Position numbers and translations under genes: made by a program. Under the pieces are notes generated by a model, which was given only the letters and a program-made list of their open reading frames with translations, did no database searches and was not told where the DNA came from. This document shows positions 60,917 to 64,000 of a DNA stretch of 64,000 bases, piece after piece (the first letter of the stretch is position 1; each line of letters opens with the position of its first letter). The DNA lies in assembly GCA_014526335.1 (NCBI GenBank), contig JACTAT010000039.1:4326202-4390201 (forward strand), read 5' to 3'. The stretch is from Chrysaora quinquecirrha. Lineage: Eukaryota > Cnidaria > Scyphozoa > Semaeostomeae > Pelagiidae.

Positions 60917-62524
60917 GAAAAGGAAAACAGCTGGACAAAGCAATACAAGAATCTACGAACAGAAAGTAGGGAAAGGAAACTGATGAAATTATAGGTGGAC
61001 TTACTGTAAATGATGAAATTTTTATGGATGGTTTCGTGAAGGGGACAACGAATTATACTAAGGTCGGCTTTAATTTCACAGGAGGAAAGCTACTTTATAA
61101 TGTTATGACGTCTATCGCGATATCTAATGAAACAAATGGAACTGTTTTGAACATAATGAACAAATCGATGATTAAACAATTAGCTGGACATACAACAATG
61201 ATAACAAATGTTTAAATAATTTGGTAGTTAGTAGGTACATCGCCAGTCTCCAGTAGTATTCCATTCGGCTAGGATTTTATGTTCCACTTCACTTTTCAGA
61301 AGTGTCCCTTTTGATGTCTTTAAGTCAGTGCTTATTGCAGATACAAATACGATACCACCCAAATCCTGCATTTTAGCTGCGAAATTTAGGTTTGGAAGAA
61401 GGCTCCAGATTCGTTTCAGGCGTTGTGCTTCACCCCTGCATCAGACTGCAACTCAGATTTTTGAAACCGTTAACCCCCTATCTCTACCTCCTGTTTCGTT
61501 TCACAAAAATTTTCCCTTGTGAACCTGTATGCAGAGCCCATGCAGATTATATTTTCGTGCTGAGCAAGATGGGTTTAAGTTAATTTTCTATATTGAGTCC
61601 TATGGAATTCGTCGCCCAAGAGTAATGTGAAACTACCTGAAAATAGTATAAATTGTCTTCAGGCGGATTTGTATCTTTCTTTTCTGATGCATTTGTTTGC
61701 GCTAAGTACAAACAGACTTGTCGGAAAGAGATAGCTATAGAGAAATGGGGATGAAGAGCGTACCGTGAACACCCATGTGCTTTGCTAGCTTTAATAATTT
61801 GTTGCTATTAAGTATTCGTATATGTTGTATTTTGTTCTATTGAAGTTAGGTAAGTTTTTATGAAGTTCTTCTCCTCAAAAAAACGTAAATCAGGGTAACT
61901 ATCGTTTTTTTCTCAGGCATATTTCTTCAATTTTTTCGCGTATTGTGTCTTTTCGCATACACTTTTTTATGAGAACACTTGACTCTTGATTTCAGCCTGC
62001 CTGTTTCTTATTTCGAAAGCGAGTTTTCACAAATTTGTCATCCCTACCCTTCTTGAAAACATGCTTAAAATGTGTTTCCCGGCAAGGGCTTTACGCTGGT
62101 GAACTTTGGTTGTGCGTATCTCAGATAGTTTCGGAGATAACAATAGAGTTTGACCCAAATTTCAGAGCCTGGTGTTTCTTATTAAGGTTGTTCTTATAAA
62201 AAAAACGTGTACTGAGTCTTTCTCGCTTTTGCTTATAAATTCGAGTGCCCCCCGGCATTTGGCTTCCGGTTTGTGCGTAGCCTTTTCTGTGACGCAGCTG
62301 ACTTGATGGAGGTCACTGATTTAACCTCTTGGCCTCTGCAAAGTGTAAACAAAGATTTGTAAATGAGATGAGGACTGTACGTTATTTGCTGTTAGCAGAA
62401 TATTAAAAGCTTGATTTGAGGAAACACCTGGACTATTCAAACCATTCTGTTAACGAACGAAGACCTGCAAAATCGGCATACTTAACGAAGGCGGATTTTA
62501 AGACAGAACTGATTCTTTTTAATA
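60917..62524. other. Intergenic region with MITE-3-like fragments
   Basis: No convincing gene. At about 62185-62212 TGTTTCTTATTAAGGTTGTT and CTTATAAAAAAAACGTGT match a MITE-3 end, and CAAAAAAACGTAAAT near 61876 may be the other end of a diverged relative. Otherwise it is AT-rich non-coding sequence, the presumed 3' flank of the NKAPD1-like gene and 5' flank of the GPCR. Confidence 0.55.
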
Positions 62525-63544
62525 ATGGGCTCAACTCTAAGAACTCATGCTGACTTTCCACTACGTGCTTGGCAGTTGACATTTTACATTGCGATTTCTG
62601 CAGCCGGTATTTTTGGGAACAGTCTGATTCTAACAGTATTGAATAGAAATAAAAAGATGAAATCGTCAGCGTTTGGTGTATACATCGGCTCTTTAGCCAT
62701 TGCTGATTTATTTGTGACAATCTTGTGTATTCCTGTTTATGTAACATCAACTTCCTGGTTTACTAGTCACCCACAAGGGACAGCTGGCGATGTCATGTGC
62801 AAACTCGTAACGGGATATTTTGTATTGTTTCTTTTCGCTGTTGTTTCAGTCTATACACTTCTTGCTATTTCTTATGAAAGATACCAGGCGATATGCCATC
62901 CGTTCGAGTCAAGAGCCCGCGCGACTCCCAGACGAGCGAAAATTATCGTCTCCGTTATATGGGCGTTTGCAATTGTCCCGAATTTACCGCTTATTATCGG
63001 ACAGAGGAGTGCGAATGAAAGCAAAGCCAGCATTGGAGCTCATTGCACTTATTATTTATCATACGAAAACCTCGATTACGGAAAAGTTATTTTCTCAGTT
63101 GTATTTACAATACAGTATCTCATCCCAATAACTTGCATGGTGCTGTGGTTCATCAAAATCCGGAACACATTGCGCAGTAAGAAGATGAATGCTTTGAGCT
63201 GTGAGGTTGCGCACGTCCAAGCTGGCGAGCTGGCTGCGATAAAAGCCAGACGGAAAACTGTGCGGACTGTCATTATCATGGTCATTGCGTACTTCTCTTG
63301 TTGGTCTCTGAATCAAGTTCTGTATTTTTGCCTGAACTTCGGCGTTGGGATTCCGTGGAATGGCGACTTGATGCAGCTGAGTGTCATACTATGTTTTTTG
63401 TCATCGTGTGTCAACCCCTTTATCTACGCGTTCAGAAGCAAGCAGTTTAGCGATGGCTTTGCGGAGATTCTACATTGTCGTAAAAAAACTTCAGAGCCGA
63501 CGGTGGTGAGGGCGAGTGCAAGGAGTGCAAATTACATGGTGTGA
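62525..63544 (+). CDS. Class A (rhodopsin-like) GPCR, single exon
   Basis: 339 aa with seven hydrophobic segments. Conserved marks: GN at 31-32 (TM1), LAIAD with D61 (TM2), C92 and C174 (TM3-ECL2 disulfide), E118-R-Y120 (the DRY position), P201 (TM5), C259-W260 (TM6) and N297-P-F-I-Y301 (TM7). The N terminus is very short (about 15 aa) without a glycosylation site. An NES sequon is in ECL2 (residues 164-166). The C-tail is short, Ser/Arg-rich, with a Cys at 318 that may be palmitoylated. Position 262, normally Pro in CWxP, is Leu. Features suggest a peptide or amine receptor type, but the ligand cannot be told. No introns, as is common in cnidarian receptor expansions. Confidence 0.9.
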   Translation: MGSTLRTHADFPLRAWQLTFYIAISAAGIFGNSLILTVLNRNKKMKSSAFGVYIGSLAIADLFVTILCIPVYVTSTSWFTSHPQGTAGDVMCKLVTGYFVLFLFAVVSVYTLLAISYERYQAICHPFESRARATPRRAKIIVSVIWAFAIVPNLPLIIGQRSANESKASIGAHCTYYLSYENLDYGKVIFSVVFTIQYLIPITCMVLWFIKIRNTLRSKKMNALSCEVAHVQAGELAAIKARRKTVRTVIIMVIAYFSCWSLNQVLYFCLNFGVGIPWNGDLMQLSVILCFLSSCVNPFIYAFRSKQFSDGFAEILHCRKKTSEPTVVRASARSANYMV

Positions 63545-64000
63545 TACCATAAAGATAATGCAGCTGTGACACGGCGGCGCTTGATGTTGCCCCTTTTCGT
63601 TAACTTACGGGAACTCAGGGTGCATTAGATCTCTGACACCACGCCCACCCATGTCAGATATATGGGTATAGCAATTCCCAAATACCATACAAGATTGTGC
63701 CATTTTGGATCTCTGCATCTCGAAGGCCCTGTAAACAAGTTATGTATTTAAAGAAATATACAAGTTTATATTATAGTTTGATTTTAAACTAAAACTCAAG
63801 AGTACAAAAAATAGAATCTTATGAAAAGACTACAGTGTTAATGCTTAGAATATTCTATGAATAATGCTAAAGATCTTAACTTAAGAAAGAGTTTTCTGTT
63901 AGAAAACAACAAGCATAATTTAAAAGGTTATGTAAGATACCAAATATTGAAAGATACAATTGCAAAATGTTCTTCTGTTATCACACTTCTGTGTAGCCTT
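63545..64000. other. 3' flank of the GPCR, AT-rich
   Basis: No open frame or recognised repeat. The sequence is AT-rich and has no perfect AATAAA that I could find. It is presumed 3' UTR and downstream DNA. Confidence 0.5.

Overview
The window is eukaryotic: multi-exon genes with GT-AG introns, AT-rich introns and flanks, and dense non-autonomous transposable elements. The gene set (two axonemal/ciliary genes, a secreted cystine-knot protein, a class A GPCR, an NKAPD1-like nuclear protein) is animal. Intron sizes, the repeat load and a decayed member of a protein family I recall as common in stony corals point to an anthozoan cnidarian, probably scleractinian. That placement is inference.

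Layout. Positions 1-15.4 kb hold no gene I can support. They contain scattered SINE/MITE copies and a 3.4-kb minisatellite (11339-14697, about 25 copies of a 130-136-bp unit). A long plus-strand gene, CCDC17-like, runs from 15382 to 51338 with about 30 exons. Its last 25 exons (19062-51338) join in consistent phase into about 1035 codons. The exons between 16.5 and 18 kb are tentative. Two further genes lie inside its introns. An RSPH1-like MORN-repeat gene (minus, 27243-28787, two exons) sits in the 7.5-kb intron 25696-33187. An intronless secreted cystine-knot gene (plus, 46622-46990) sits in intron 45739-49081. CCDC17 introns also carry most of the mobile DNA: at least nine copies of one tRNA-derived SINE, several MITE families, a fold-back element at 18.2-18.9 kb, a 28-bp tandem array (39.8-40.6 kb) and a (TTTGA)n array of about 1.4 kb that, with a shorter second array, brackets one exon.

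Downstream, 52.87-54.2 kb is a decayed pseudogene plus a SINE. An NKAPD1-like gene (54476-60916, plus) follows, with the conserved WGH-G-F-K-E-L-Y-P-E-E-F core and a very long RS/KE-rich tail. Its reading frame breaks five times, always by one missing base, which suggests sequencing or assembly deletions more than decay. A single-exon class A GPCR of 339 aa (62525-63544, plus) closes the window. It carries a Leu in place of the usual CWxP proline.

Functional links: CCDC17 and RSPH1 both belong to the motile-cilium gene set in animals, so an antisense nested pair could share expression in ciliated cells. The cystine-knot protein and the GPCR are extracellular-signalling genes with no demonstrated relation to each other.
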